Assembly (NCBI GenBank): GCA_031555145.1
Contig: JAVBUR010000098.1
Location: 1 to 23,560, forward strand
DNA: 23,560 bases
From: JAJDIA01 sp031555145
GTDB taxonomy: Bacteria > Bacteroidota > Bacteroidia > Bacteroidales > Tannerellaceae
Reading direction: 5' to 3'
A program made the translations under genes and the position numbers. Position 1 is the stretch's first letter. Each line of letters starts with the position of its first letter. The notes below the pieces were generated by a model that did no database searches, was not told where the DNA came from, and saw nothing but the letters and a program-made list of their open reading frames with translations. Positions 7,406-15,521 of this stretch are shown here, piece by piece.

Positions 7406-9979
7406 ATGAAGATTAAGGCAAACAACGCGAACAACCCTATTTGGAAGGAAGTGTATTCGCATGCCAAATTGCCCAAGCAATTGGAACCACTGTTAGAGAT
7501 CGCAAACAATCTCTGGTGGGTATGGAACCACGAAGGAGCCAAACTGTTCAGAAGAATCGACGAAAAGTTATGGGCTTCCACAGAAGGGAACCCCGTTCTT
7601 CTGTTACAACGTCTAACTTTTGACAGAATTGAAGCAATAGCAGCCGACAAGGATTTCCTCGCGGAAATGAACCGGGTCTATGCTGATTTCAAAGCATATG
7701 TAAATGCAAAACCCGACAGCAGCAAGCCTTCTGTGGCTTACTTCAGCATGGAATACGGGTTGACCAATGTTCTTAAGATCTATTCCGGCGGCCTCGGCGT
7801 ACTGGCAGGTGACTACCTGAAAGAAGCCAGCGACAGCAACATCGACCTTACGGCGGTAGGTTTCCTGTATCGATACGGATACTTCACCCAAACACTGGCC
7901 ATGGACGGTCAACAGATCGCCAACTACGAAGCGCAGAATTTCAACGCACTGCCATTGGAACAGGTGATGATGTCGAACGGCGAGCCGATGACACTCGAAG
8001 TGCCTTATCCCGGCCGTACGGTCTATGCCCATATCTGGCGTGTCAACGTAGGACGTATCCCCTTGTACCTGATGGATACCGATATCCCTGAAAACAGCGA
8101 ATGGGATCGTTCTATCACCCACCAACTCTATGGCGGCGACTGGGAAAACCGTATGAAGCAGGAATACCTGCTCGGTATCGGTGGTATTCTGATGCTCGAC
8201 AAACTGGGTATCAAAAAACAGGTATACCACTGCAACGAAGGCCATGCCGCACTGATCAACGCACAGCGTTTGGTGAATTATATACAGAATGAAAAACTGA
8301 CTTTCAACCAGGCGTTGGAAGTGGTTCGTTCTTCTTCCCTCTATACCGTACACACTCCGGTGCCGGCAGGACACGACTACTTCGACGAAGGTCTGTTCGG
8401 TCGCTACATGGGTGAATTCCCCGATAAGTTGGGAATCAGCTGGCAGGACTTCATCGATATGGGACGTGAGAACCCCGGTTCGAACGAAAAGTTCTCCATG
8501 AGTACCTTCGCCCTTAACACCTGCCAGGAAGCTAACGGCGTAAGCTGGTTGCACGGACAGGTATCGCAGAAGATGTTTGCTCCTGTATGGAAAGGCTACT
8601 TCCCGAGCGAATTGCACGTAAGCTGGGTAACCAACGGCGTACACATGCCGACATGGGCGGCCACAGAAATGAAGGAATTCTATGTACAGAAGTTTGGTGA
8701 CAAACTGATGACCGACCAGTCTAACAAGAAACACTGGGAAGGTATCTATAATGTAGCCGACGAAGAAATCTGGGCACTCCGCAAAGCATTGAAGGTAAAA
8801 CTGATCGAATATGTACGTAACCAGTACCGCGGCAACTGGCTGAAGAGCCAAGGTGACCCTTCCAAGGTGGTCTCCATCCTGGAAAAGATCAACACCAATG
8901 CCTTGCTGATCGGTTTCGGCCGCCGTTTTGCCACCTACAAACGTGCTCACCTGTTGTTTACCGACCTCGACCGTCTGGCCAAGATCGTGAACAACGAAAA
9001 ATATCCGATCCAGTTCGTCTATACCGGTAAGGCCCACCCGGCCGACGGTGGCGGACAAGGCCTGATCAAACACATTGTGGAAATCTCTCGCCGTCCGGAA
9101 TTCCTGGGTAAGATCATCTTCCTCGAAAACTACGATATGCGTCTGGCACGTCGCCTCATCTCGGGTGTGGACGTATGGTTGAACACACCGACCCGTCCGC
9201 TCGAAGCATCGGGCACCTCCGGCGAAAAGGCCGAGATGAATGGTGTATTGAATTTCTCCGTACTCGACGGTTGGTGGTATGAAGGCTATAAAGAAGGCGC
9301 CGGTTGGGCATTGACCGACAAGCGTACCTACGAAAACCAGCAGTACCAGGATCAACTGGATGCCGCCACAATCTATCATATCCTCGAAGACGAGATCATC
9401 CCGACATACTATGCGAAGAACGAACAGGGCTTCTCTCCGAAGTGGATCTCTTATATCAAGAACTCTATCGCTCAGATCGCTCCCGACTATACGATGAAGC
9501 GTATGCTCGACGACTATATCTCACGCTTCTACAACAAACTGGCTACCCGTTCGTCTCATCTGATCGAACAAAACTACGCCAAGGCAAAGGAAATCGCTGC
9601 CTGGAAAGAAGAAGTGGCCACCAACTGGGATTCGTTCGAAGTGGAATCGTTCACCAGCACACCGGATATCTCGGTCAACAACCCGGTAGTGGGTGCTGAC
9701 TATCTGTTCCGCATGGTAATCGACCGCAAGGAGTTGAAAGGTATGCTGGGCGTAGATATGGTAGAAACAGTGATGAACCCGGAGAACCATCAGCAGGAAC
9801 TGCTGAAGACACATCAGTTCAAGTTGGTGAAGGAAGAAGGTGCCAAGTTGTTCTTCGAACTCAAAGCCACACCGACTGTAGCAGGCGACCTGAAGGTAGG
9901 ATTCCGTGTGTATCCCGCCAACAAGGAACTGCCGCACCGCATGGACTTCGCCTACGTTCGTTGGGTAACCTTGCAGTAA
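7406..9979 (+). CDS. glgP: Alpha-glucan (glycogen) phosphorylase
   Basis: This 857-aa GT35 enzyme releases glucose-1-phosphate from the non-reducing ends of alpha-1,4-glucans. Residues 1 to about 115 form the DUF3417-type N-terminal domain seen in bacterial alpha-glucan phosphorylases (IANNLWWVWNHEGAKLFRRI). The GT35 core begins with VAYFSMEYGLTNVLKIYSGGLG. The pyridoxal-phosphate lysine is K608 in EASGTSGEKAEMNG, and phosphate/sugar contacts such as NTPTRPLEASGTS precede it. A C-terminal beta-rich tail follows (about residue 750 onward). It is read after the GT3 synthase from its own -7 element and ends at a strong hairpin terminator. Confidence 0.96.
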   Translation: MKIKANNANNPIWKEVYSHAKLPKQLEPLLEIANNLWWVWNHEGAKLFRRIDEKLWASTEGNPVLLLQRLTFDRIEAIAADKDFLAEMNRVYADFKAYVNAKPDSSKPSVAYFSMEYGLTNVLKIYSGGLGVLAGDYLKEASDSNIDLTAVGFLYRYGYFTQTLAMDGQQIANYEAQNFNALPLEQVMMSNGEPMTLEVPYPGRTVYAHIWRVNVGRIPLYLMDTDIPENSEWDRSITHQLYGGDWENRMKQEYLLGIGGILMLDKLGIKKQVYHCNEGHAALINAQRLVNYIQNEKLTFNQALEVVRSSSLYTVHTPVPAGHDYFDEGLFGRYMGEFPDKLGISWQDFIDMGRENPGSNEKFSMSTFALNTCQEANGVSWLHGQVSQKMFAPVWKGYFPSELHVSWVTNGVHMPTWAATEMKEFYVQKFGDKLMTDQSNKKHWEGIYNVADEEIWALRKALKVKLIEYVRNQYRGNWLKSQGDPSKVVSILEKINTNALLIGFGRRFATYKRAHLLFTDLDRLAKIVNNEKYPIQFVYTGKAHPADGGGQGLIKHIVEISRRPEFLGKIIFLENYDMRLARRLISGVDVWLNTPTRPLEASGTSGEKAEMNGVLNFSVLDGWWYEGYKEGAGWALTDKRTYENQQYQDQLDAATIYHILEDEIIPTYYAKNEQGFSPKWISYIKNSIAQIAPDYTMKRMLDDYISRFYNKLATRSSHLIEQNYAKAKEIAAWKEEVATNWDSFEVESFTSTPDISVNNPVVGADYLFRMVIDRKELKGMLGVDMVETVMNPENHQQELLKTHQFKLVKEEGAKLFFELKATPTVAGDLKVGFRVYPANKELPHRMDFAYVRWVTLQ

Positions 9980-9996
9980 GACAACACAACCTATAC

Positions 9997-10031
9997 AAAC
10001 GAGGCCGCTTCCTTTCGGAGCGGCCTCGTTT
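9997..10031. terminator. Hairpin terminator, probably bidirectional
   Basis: The arms 9997-10009 and 10019-10031 (AAACGAGGCCGCT and AGCGGCCTCGTTT) are perfectly complementary over 13 bp, with a short loop. TTTATTTAT follows on the plus strand, and A-rich sequence on the left arm gives T residues on the minus strand. It lies 17 nt after the phosphorylase stop and 22 nt from the end of the convergent DUF3109 gene, so it can serve both. Confidence 0.9.
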
Positions 10032-10053
10032 ATTTATATGTATGAAGTAAAGC

Positions 10054-10635
10054 TTACTTCCCTTTCTGTTTCAGCCACTCCGTGGCGGCAGTGTCGAGAC
10101 GAGCGTACCAGTCGGTGCCGAACTTGCGGATAAGGGGTTCTTTCAGGAACTGGTATACGGGCAGTTTTTCCTTTTTGCCAAGGATCTCGGCGGCCTTACA
10201 TATGCTCCAACGGTTGTAATTCACAGCCTGGAAGGTATTGTAGCGGTTAACCCGGATCGGATACAGGTGGCAGGAGATCGGCTTGTAGAAACTGATGCGT
10301 CCTTCACGATAGGCTTTCTCGATAGCGCATTTACAGGTACCGTCAGCATCGTAGCAGGTAAACACGCAGTCTTTGCCGTTGATGATGGATGTCACCGTCT
10401 CGCCTCCGGCATCAATATAGGCCACGCCCTGCTTCTTGATCAGGGCTTGTGCGTCGGTTGAAAGATCATTCCAGACCTCGGGCAGGATGCGGAGCAAGAT
10501 GGCCAACTCCGCTTTTTCGAGCGGAGCACCGGCATCGCCTTCTACACAACAGGCTCCCTTGCATTGCGGCAGGTCACAGAGGAACTGGCGTTCGATCACA
10601 TCGAAACTGACAAGCGTATCGTCTATCTGTAGCAT
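10054..10635 (-). CDS. DUF3109 cysteine-cluster protein
   Basis: This is a 193-aa soluble protein resembling DUF3109, related to the YkgJ-type cysteine-cluster proteins. It has an N-terminal cluster C20-x4-C25-x3-C29-C30 (FLCDLPQCKGACC) and a second set in KDCVFTCYDADGTCKC followed by PISCHLYPIRV, a pattern that suggests binding of a metal or iron-sulfur centre. The actual cofactor and role are unknown. It begins 13 nt downstream of the gpmI stop codon on the same strand and is therefore probably co-transcribed with it. Confidence 0.88.
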   Translation of the reverse strand: MLQIDDTLVSFDVIERQFLCDLPQCKGACCVEGDAGAPLEKAELAILLRILPEVWNDLSTDAQALIKKQGVAYIDAGGETVTSIINGKDCVFTCYDADGTCKCAIEKAYREGRISFYKPISCHLYPIRVNRYNTFQAVNYNRWSICKAAEILGKKEKLPVYQFLKEPLIRKFGTDWYARLDTAATEWLKQKGK

Positions 10636-10648
10636 GTCTGACAGCGAA

Positions 10649-12172
10649 TCAACCGATCAACGCTTTACCACTCATTTCCTTCGGCTGCGGCAATCCCAGG
10701 ATGTGCAGGATCGACGGAGCTACGTCAGCCAGGATGCCATCGGCAACCTTAGCGTCTTTATTTTCGGTTACATAGACAAACGGAACAGGGTTGAGTGAGT
10801 GGGCCGTGTTCGGCGTACCGTCTTCGTTCAACGCATGGTCGGCATTTCCGTGGTCGGCAATGATGATGGCTTCATAACCATTGGCTTTGGCGGCTTCCAC
10901 TGTATCGTGCAGGCAGGCGTCTACCGTCACAACCGCTTTCTCGATGGCTTCATAGATACCGGTATGTCCTACCATGTCGCCGTTAGCGTAGTTCACGACG
11001 ATAAAATCGAACTGCTGTGTCTTAATAGCGTCCACCAGTTTTTCGCATACTTCGGGAGCACTCATCTCCGGTTTCAGGTCGTAGGTGGCAACTTTAGGAG
11101 AAGCGACAAGGATACGTTCTTCCCCTGTATACGGAGCTTCGCGTCCGCCGTTGAAGAAGAAGGTTACGTGTGCATACTTTTCCGTTTCGGCGATATGCAG
11201 TTGCGTCTTGCCCTGGGCGGCGAGGTATTCGCCCAGCGTATTGTTTACGTTGTCTTTATCGAAAAGAATATGCAGACCCTTGAAGTTGGCATCGTACGGT
11301 GTCATGGTGAAATACTGCAAGCCTGGAATGGTAGCCATGCCGGCTTCGGGCATATCCTGTTGCGTCAGCACAATGGTCAATTCTTTGGCACGGTCGTTAC
11401 GGTAGTTGAAGAAGATCACTACGTCGCCTTCTTCGATGACGGCTACCGGCTTACCGGCTTCGGTGTGTACGATCGGCTTGATAAACTCGTCCGTCACGCC
11501 TTCGTCGTATGATTCCTGTACGGCCTGTACCATATCGGCGGCAGCCTTACCGGAACCTTTAACCAACAGGTCATAAGCTTCTTTTACGCGTTCCCACCGT
11601 TTGTCACGGTCCATGGCGTAGTAACGTCCGATGATAGAGGCGATCTTGCCGCCTGTTGTTTGCAGGTGGGCATCGAGTTGTTCAATAAAGCCTTTACCGC
11701 TCTTCGGGTCGGTATCACGACCGTCCATAAAACAATGTACGTATGATTTCGTTACGCCGTATTCACGGGCGATATCAGTCAGCTTCATCAGGTGTTCGAG
11801 TGAGCTGTGAACACCACCGTCCGATACGAGACCCATAAAGTGGATCTGCTTGTTATTTTCTTTTGCGTAGCTGTAAGCGCGTTTGATCTCGGGGTTTTCC
11901 ATGATCGTGTTCTGGCGGCAAGCGATATTAATCTTTACCAAATCCTGATAGACCACGCGGCCGGCGCCAATGTTGAGATGCCCTACTTCAGAGTTACCCA
12001 TCTGACCATCGGGTAAACCTACGTTCTCGCCCGAAGCCTGAAGTTGCGAATGGGGATAGGTTTTCAGCAGGGAGTCCCAATACGGGGTAGGCGTGTTAAA
12101 GATTACATCGTCTTTGTGGCCATCGCCGATGCCCCAGCCATCACAGATAATAAGAAGCGCTTTCTTGCTCAT
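10649..12172 (-). CDS. gpmI: 2,3-bisphosphoglycerate-independent phosphoglycerate mutase
   Basis: This 507-aa cytoplasmic enzyme interconverts 3- and 2-phosphoglycerate in glycolysis and gluconeogenesis without a bisphosphoglycerate cofactor. The N-terminal metal-binding CDGWG motif lies at residues 10-14, and the phosphorylated serine is S61 in MGNSEVGHLNIGAGR. The substrate-binding HCFMDGRDTDP and the C-terminal metal motifs (VVNYANGDMVGHTG and IIADHGNADH) are intact. Length is typical of the family. It is the first gene of a two-gene minus-strand unit with the DUF3109 gene and has a -7 element 46 nt upstream. Confidence 0.97.
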   Translation of the reverse strand: MSKKALLIICDGWGIGDGHKDDVIFNTPTPYWDSLLKTYPHSQLQASGENVGLPDGQMGNSEVGHLNIGAGRVVYQDLVKINIACRQNTIMENPEIKRAYSYAKENNKQIHFMGLVSDGGVHSSLEHLMKLTDIAREYGVTKSYVHCFMDGRDTDPKSGKGFIEQLDAHLQTTGGKIASIIGRYYAMDRDKRWERVKEAYDLLVKGSGKAAADMVQAVQESYDEGVTDEFIKPIVHTEAGKPVAVIEEGDVVIFFNYRNDRAKELTIVLTQQDMPEAGMATIPGLQYFTMTPYDANFKGLHILFDKDNVNNTLGEYLAAQGKTQLHIAETEKYAHVTFFFNGGREAPYTGEERILVASPKVATYDLKPEMSAPEVCEKLVDAIKTQQFDFIVVNYANGDMVGHTGIYEAIEKAVVTVDACLHDTVEAAKANGYEAIIIADHGNADHALNEDGTPNTAHSLNPVPFVYVTENKDAKVADGILADVAPSILHILGLPQPKEMSGKALIG

Positions 12173-12218
12173 AACTTGTCTTTTATATTGTTTGCTTATA
12201 TTTCTTGTTTTCCGGGCG

Positions 12219-12226
12219 CAAAGATA
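12219..12226 (-). promoter_or_regulatory. -7 element TATCTTTG for gpmI
   Basis: Read on the minus strand, an exact TAnnTTTG match 46 nt before the gpmI start codon. It is 13 bp from the plus-strand element at 12240-12247, so the two divergent promoters almost abut and probably compete for polymerase. Confidence 0.6.
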
Positions 12227-12239
12227 CGCAATTCCAGTG

Positions 12240-12247
12240 TATATTTG
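12240..12247 (+). promoter_or_regulatory. -7 element TATATTTG for the YgjP-type gene
   Basis: A TAnnTTTG match 29 nt before the metallopeptidase start codon at 12277. No recognisable -33 box. Confidence 0.5.
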
Positions 12248-12276
12248 CCTTGTAAAAGAGTCTATTTTGCCCGCCG

Positions 12277-12975
12277 ATGGAGAAGATACTTTTTGATACT
12301 GAACTGGGAACGATCACGCTGCGCAGCGGGGCGCGCTACACGCGTTATACGCTGAAAGTGGCCAACGGCGCCATTGTCGCCACCATGCCTATGGGGGGAG
12401 ACGAGCGCAAGTTGCTGGCCTTTATTGAACAAAAACGCGAACGCCTCCAGGTACTATTGCTTAAACATCCTGTCAAGGCACTGCTCGACGAACACACCGA
12501 TCTGCAAATGGCGACCTGTCGCCTGCAGATTATCCGCGAAGAACGTAAAGATATCCGTACCGTATTAAAAGACGGACTGCTGACCGTTGCCTGCCCTACC
12601 TCCGTTGATATCGCTTCCGACCGTATCCAGCAGTTACTTCGCGAGATCATCACCAACGTCTCCCGTCACGAGGCCAAGCGCGTACTACCCTCCCGCCTGA
12701 TGCAATTGGCGAAGCAATACGGCTTCACCTGCACCGGCGTAAAGATCAACAACAGCCGAACGCATTGGGGCAGTTGCACGCCACGCAAAAGCATCAATCT
12801 CTCCCTTGGCCTGATGCAACTTCCCTGGCATTTGATCGACTACGTCCTCCTGCACGAACTCTGCCACACCATCGAAATGAACCACAGCGACCGTTTTTGG
12901 GCACAAATGGATAAAGTAACCGACGGCAAAGCCAAAGCCTTCCGCACCGAACTAAAGCAATATCACCTAAAGTAA
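12277..12975 (+). CDS. YgjP-type M48-like metallopeptidase
   Basis: This 232-aa protein shows the YgjP/DUF45 zinc-metallopeptidase layout. A predominantly beta N-terminal half (SGARYTRYTLKVANGAIVATMP) is followed by the SRTHWGSC motif at about residue 165, and then the zinc site H193-E194-x2-H197 (HELCH) with a third histidine at H203 in MNHSDRFW. The SprT/WLM-like proteins share this arrangement. There is no signal peptide, so it should be cytoplasmic. Its substrate is unknown; some family members are linked to DNA-restriction loci, but nothing of that kind is present here. It stands alone, divergent from gpmI and convergent with the RbsD-like gene 28 bp away. Confidence 0.9.
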   Translation: MEKILFDTELGTITLRSGARYTRYTLKVANGAIVATMPMGGDERKLLAFIEQKRERLQVLLLKHPVKALLDEHTDLQMATCRLQIIREERKDIRTVLKDGLLTVACPTSVDIASDRIQQLLREIITNVSRHEAKRVLPSRLMQLAKQYGFTCTGVKINNSRTHWGSCTPRKSINLSLGLMQLPWHLIDYVLLHELCHTIEMNHSDRFWAQMDKVTDGKAKAFRTELKQYHLK

Positions 12976-13003
12976 TTCCCACTAATACTGCGGCATACTC
13001 AGG

Positions 13004-13552
13004 TTACTTCCCGCTCTTCATCTTAGCGTCGAGTTTGTTTTGCCGGGTAGCGTCCCAATAGTTACAATCGAACTCAATAAAAGTAGACGTGTAGGGGATC
13101 GTAAGGGTGCTTTTCAGGATAATGACTTCAAACATCTGGCTAACTTCATCCAGACGACCGATCAGTTCCTCGTGGGGAATGGCTTCCACTTGATCACCCA
13201 AAAGTTTCTTCATCTTTTTTTTCAGGTCTTCAATACCTTTGGCGTCAGAGTTGGTAAGAAATCCCAGTTCCTGATCCTGATAGATAATTGGTTTGATGTG
13301 AGACGCTTTGTTTATTTCCTCAGACACAAAAGTCAGGATATTCATGTAGTCTTCTCCTGTATAAATTGTTTTGATCCCCGGCTTAGTTTGAAGCGGGTAA
13401 GCCATATCTGTAATCACGATCCAGTTACGGTGTCCCAGCAAAGGGAGAGATCGCTTAACCTCTTCTTTCCAGGATAAAGATTGTGAATATGCGCCTGTAT
13501 ATGAGGCAGATAAGAAGAACGCCACAAGAATAGGCAATAAATACGTTTTCAT
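13004..13552 (-). CDS. Exported RbsD/FucU-like protein (putative)
   Basis: This is a 182-aa protein with a signal peptide at about residues 1-23 (LLPILVAFFLSASYTGAYSQ). The mature part resembles the RbsD/FucU fold of sugar pyranase/mutarotase enzymes. LLGHRNWIVITDMAYP (residues 38-53, with H41) matches the family's L-x2-LGHGD-x-IVIADA-x-FP block. Near the C-terminus, TLTIPYTSTFIEFDCNYW parallels the RTGE-x2-PYANVIL segment. Known relatives are cytoplasmic, so a secreted version is unusual. The Asp that normally follows GHG is replaced (GHRN) and the RTGE arginine/glutamate are not conserved, so activity may be altered or lost. It is divergent from the sigma factor of the SusCD locus. The assignment is by eye and not secure. 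Confidence 0.6.
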   Translation of the reverse strand: MKTYLLPILVAFFLSASYTGAYSQSLSWKEEVKRSLPLLGHRNWIVITDMAYPLQTKPGIKTIYTGEDYMNILTFVSEEINKASHIKPIIYQDQELGFLTNSDAKGIEDLKKKMKKLLGDQVEAIPHEELIGRLDEVSQMFEVIILKSTLTIPYTSTFIEFDCNYWDATRQNKLDAKMKSGK

Positions 13553-13586
13553 ACTGTTTGTGTTTACTGATTTAATTTAAGAGAAA

Positions 13587-13594
13587 CAAAGGTA
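13587..13594 (-). promoter_or_regulatory. -7 element TACCTTTG for the RbsD/FucU-like gene
   Basis: Read on the minus strand, a TAnnTTTG match 34 nt before the start codon at 13552. It is divergent from the sigma-factor element at 13638-13645. Confidence 0.55.
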
Positions 13595-13637
13595 GCAACA
13601 AATCGGATTTTTCACTAAAAAAAAACAAAAAATAGAT

Positions 13638-13645
13638 TATCTTTG
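13638..13645 (+). promoter_or_regulatory. -7 element TATCTTTG for the ECF sigma gene
   Basis: An exact TAnnTTTG match 27 nt before the sigma-factor ATG, preceded by an A-rich tract (about 13616-13632) that could act as an upstream activating stretch. It implies basal transcription by the housekeeping sigma factor. Confidence 0.6.
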
Positions 13646-13672
13646 TGAATTGCAAACAGAGTCAATATTGCC

Positions 13673-14284
13673 ATGTTGAACCCCGGTAAAGCCAAACATT
13701 CCTCTTCAACGCACAGGTCAGAGACTGATTTGTGGGTGCTTTTCTCAGAAGGGAATGAATTTGCTTTTTCCCAGTTGTATACCCAATGTTTTCCCAAATT
13801 ATTTTCTTATAGCTTGAATCTTGGAATGAGCGATTCACAAGCGAAAGATGCCATCCAGGATCTATTTCTGAAATTGTATGACAGACCTCTGCTCATTAAA
13901 GATCCTGATACCATTCGCGCATTCATGTTCCGCTCTGTCAAAAACCATTACTTGAACATACTTAAAAAGGGAGAACGCAGTATCAGTCTGGATACTACTG
14001 AAACCGCCTTTCACTTCAACTATATAATTGATGATACTGCTTTAGCCAAAGAAGAACAAGAAGAGGTAAAACAAAGAGTAGACAAACTCTTATCAACCTT
14101 AACTCCACGCCAACGGGAAATCATATACTTTCGTTTCCTGCATGAGATGGAGTATGAAGAGATTTCCAAGATTATGAATATATCCGAACAAAGCGCCCGC
14201 AACCTTTTACACAAAGCCTTCGATAAAGTGAGGAACACTGACCCGAAACTATTTCTCCTGCTCAGCCTTATTCGAATTATTTAA
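13673..14284 (+). CDS. ECF-type RNA polymerase sigma factor
   Basis: This 203-aa protein has the two-domain ECF layout. Region 2 covers about residues 28-95 (FAFSQLYTQCFPKLFSYSLNLG, AKDAIQDLFLKLYDR, RAFMFRSVKNHYLNILKK) for core binding and -10 recognition. Region 4 covers about 140-192, with LTPRQREIIYFRFLHEM and the helix-turn-helix YEEISKIMNISEQSARNLLH for -35 recognition. It resembles the FecR-partnered sigma factors of Bacteroidetes glycan loci. The FecR gene follows after 81 bp, then susC and susD. It would direct transcription of the locus when the anti-sigma factor is inactivated by the transporter. Confidence 0.93.
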   Translation: MLNPGKAKHSSSTHRSETDLWVLFSEGNEFAFSQLYTQCFPKLFSYSLNLGMSDSQAKDAIQDLFLKLYDRPLLIKDPDTIRAFMFRSVKNHYLNILKKGERSISLDTTETAFHFNYIIDDTALAKEEQEEVKQRVDKLLSTLTPRQREIIYFRFLHEMEYEEISKIMNISEQSARNLLHKAFDKVRNTDPKLFLLLSLIRII

Positions 14285-14365
14285 CTCTATCACATTTTTT
14301 TTTCAGGGAAGAGGGTACAAAACGCAAGCGAGTTTGTATGTAAATAACAACACTCAAAAAACTGC

Positions 14366-15394
14366 ATGGACGATAACCACGAGTTGCTTACTCGTATCCG
14401 TATTCAGGAAGAACACATTCCTGTTGAAACAATACGGTCAGAATGGAATAAACTGAAGATACGGCGCCGTTCCCGTAACAGGCGCCGTGTATTGTATAGC
14501 CTCACTTCTGCTGCGGCATGTCTGATCCTGTATTTTACCGGATTGTCTTTCCAGAAAGATATAATTCCGATAGTAGATCATCAAGACCTATTGAGCCGTC
14601 TTGATAGTATAAACACAGATGCGTCGGATCGTATCCGGCTTATAGCCAATGGAAAAGTAATTGCTTCCAGCCGTAATAATGCCACGATCATACAACAGCA
14701 GGATGGTTCCCTGATCTTTGACAGAAATAGAAGGATAGATGCTGCTACTGTCCGTGTCAACCATCTCCAATTGGTCGTACCCAAAGGAAAACGTTCGACT
14801 GTTACATGGGCCGACGGAACGAAAGCCCGGATTAACTCGGATACCAAATTGGCTTTCCCTGCATCATTCGGAGTCGAACAGCGCGACCTTTATGTGAATG
14901 GAGAAATTTACCTTGAAGCAGCCCATAACGACTCGTGGCCCATGGTGGTACACACCCCATCGCTTGATGTCAAGGTGTTGGGTACCACATTCAATGTAAC
15001 CGCTTACCAGACAGATGGGTTTACAGACGTTACGCTTGTGTCGGGTAGCGTGGATATATTATCTGATAGCTCTCAACCTGTACGCTTGGTTCCTGGAGAT
15101 TGTTGCCATGCCGAGTATGGACAGCAATCGGTACGACAAGTGAATACATACGACTATACATGCTGGACCGACCATATTATGAAACTGGACGAAACCCCAC
15201 TCCCTACAATCCTTACACGGCTTAGCCGGTATTATGATGTAGAAATAGTATACCGGAAAGAGATTTCAACTATCCGGTATGTAGGTAAACTCGATTTGGC
15301 CAGAGGTATTGAGCATGTTTTATACAATCTTTCCCTTACCACCCCCATCTCCTATACATTATCAAATAATCAACATATTCTAACTATAAATTGA
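14366..15394 (+). CDS. FecR-type anti-sigma factor
   Basis: This is a 342-aa inner-membrane protein with one transmembrane helix at about residues 42-62 (VLYSLTSAAACLILYFTGL). The cytoplasmic tail of about 41 residues would hold the sigma factor and is short for the family. The periplasmic part has a FecR domain at about 135-232 (VVPKGKRSTVTWADGTKARIN through DVTLVSGSVDIL) and a C-terminal DUF4974 at about 273-342 (KLDETPLPTILTRLSRYYDVE) that receives the signal from the STN domain of SusC. An in-frame TAA at 14345-14347 rules out a start further upstream, so the short N-terminus is real. Confidence 0.93.
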   Translation: MDDNHELLTRIRIQEEHIPVETIRSEWNKLKIRRRSRNRRRVLYSLTSAAACLILYFTGLSFQKDIIPIVDHQDLLSRLDSINTDASDRIRLIANGKVIASSRNNATIIQQQDGSLIFDRNRRIDAATVRVNHLQLVVPKGKRSTVTWADGTKARINSDTKLAFPASFGVEQRDLYVNGEIYLEAAHNDSWPMVVHTPSLDVKVLGTTFNVTAYQTDGFTDVTLVSGSVDILSDSSQPVRLVPGDCCHAEYGQQSVRQVNTYDYTCWTDHIMKLDETPLPTILTRLSRYYDVEIVYRKEISTIRYVGKLDLARGIEHVLYNLSLTTPISYTLSNNQHILTIN

Positions 15395-15441
15395 TCAGCC
15401 TATGATGAAATAGAAAGTCTTTGTTAAACCTCAAAAATCCT

Positions 15442-15469
15442 GACGAGAAAGCACATCCGGCTTTCCGTC
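15442..15469 (+). other. Hairpin in the fecR-susC gap
   Basis: GACG-A-GAAAGC (15442-15452) can pair with GCTTTC-CGTC (15460-15469): 10 bp with one bulged A and a 7-nt loop. It is followed by TTAAATTGTT rather than a run of T, so it is not a standard terminator. It lies in the 127-bp gap, 53 nt before the susC start, and could be a leader structure or part of the sigma-dependent promoter region. No TAnnTTTG element was seen in this gap, which agrees with susC using the ECF sigma factor instead. Confidence 0.45.
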
Positions 15470-15521
15470 GTTAAATTGTTAATGAATATCTATTAAGTAT
15501 GATAACTAAATTTAAAAATGT

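Noticed and set aside
7613..9379. A 588-codon open frame on the minus strand inside the phosphorylase gene
   Set aside because: It lies wholly opposite glgP, whose protein matches its family throughout; the frame has an unnatural cysteine- and histidine-rich composition and no motif, so it is a codon-bias shadow.
10799..11512. A 237-codon plus-strand frame inside gpmI
   Set aside because: gpmI is intact with all catalytic motifs; the antisense frame has no recognisable features.
12976..13003. A shared terminator between the convergent metallopeptidase and RbsD-like genes
   Set aside because: Only 28 bp separate the genes and no stable stem with a T tract could be drawn.
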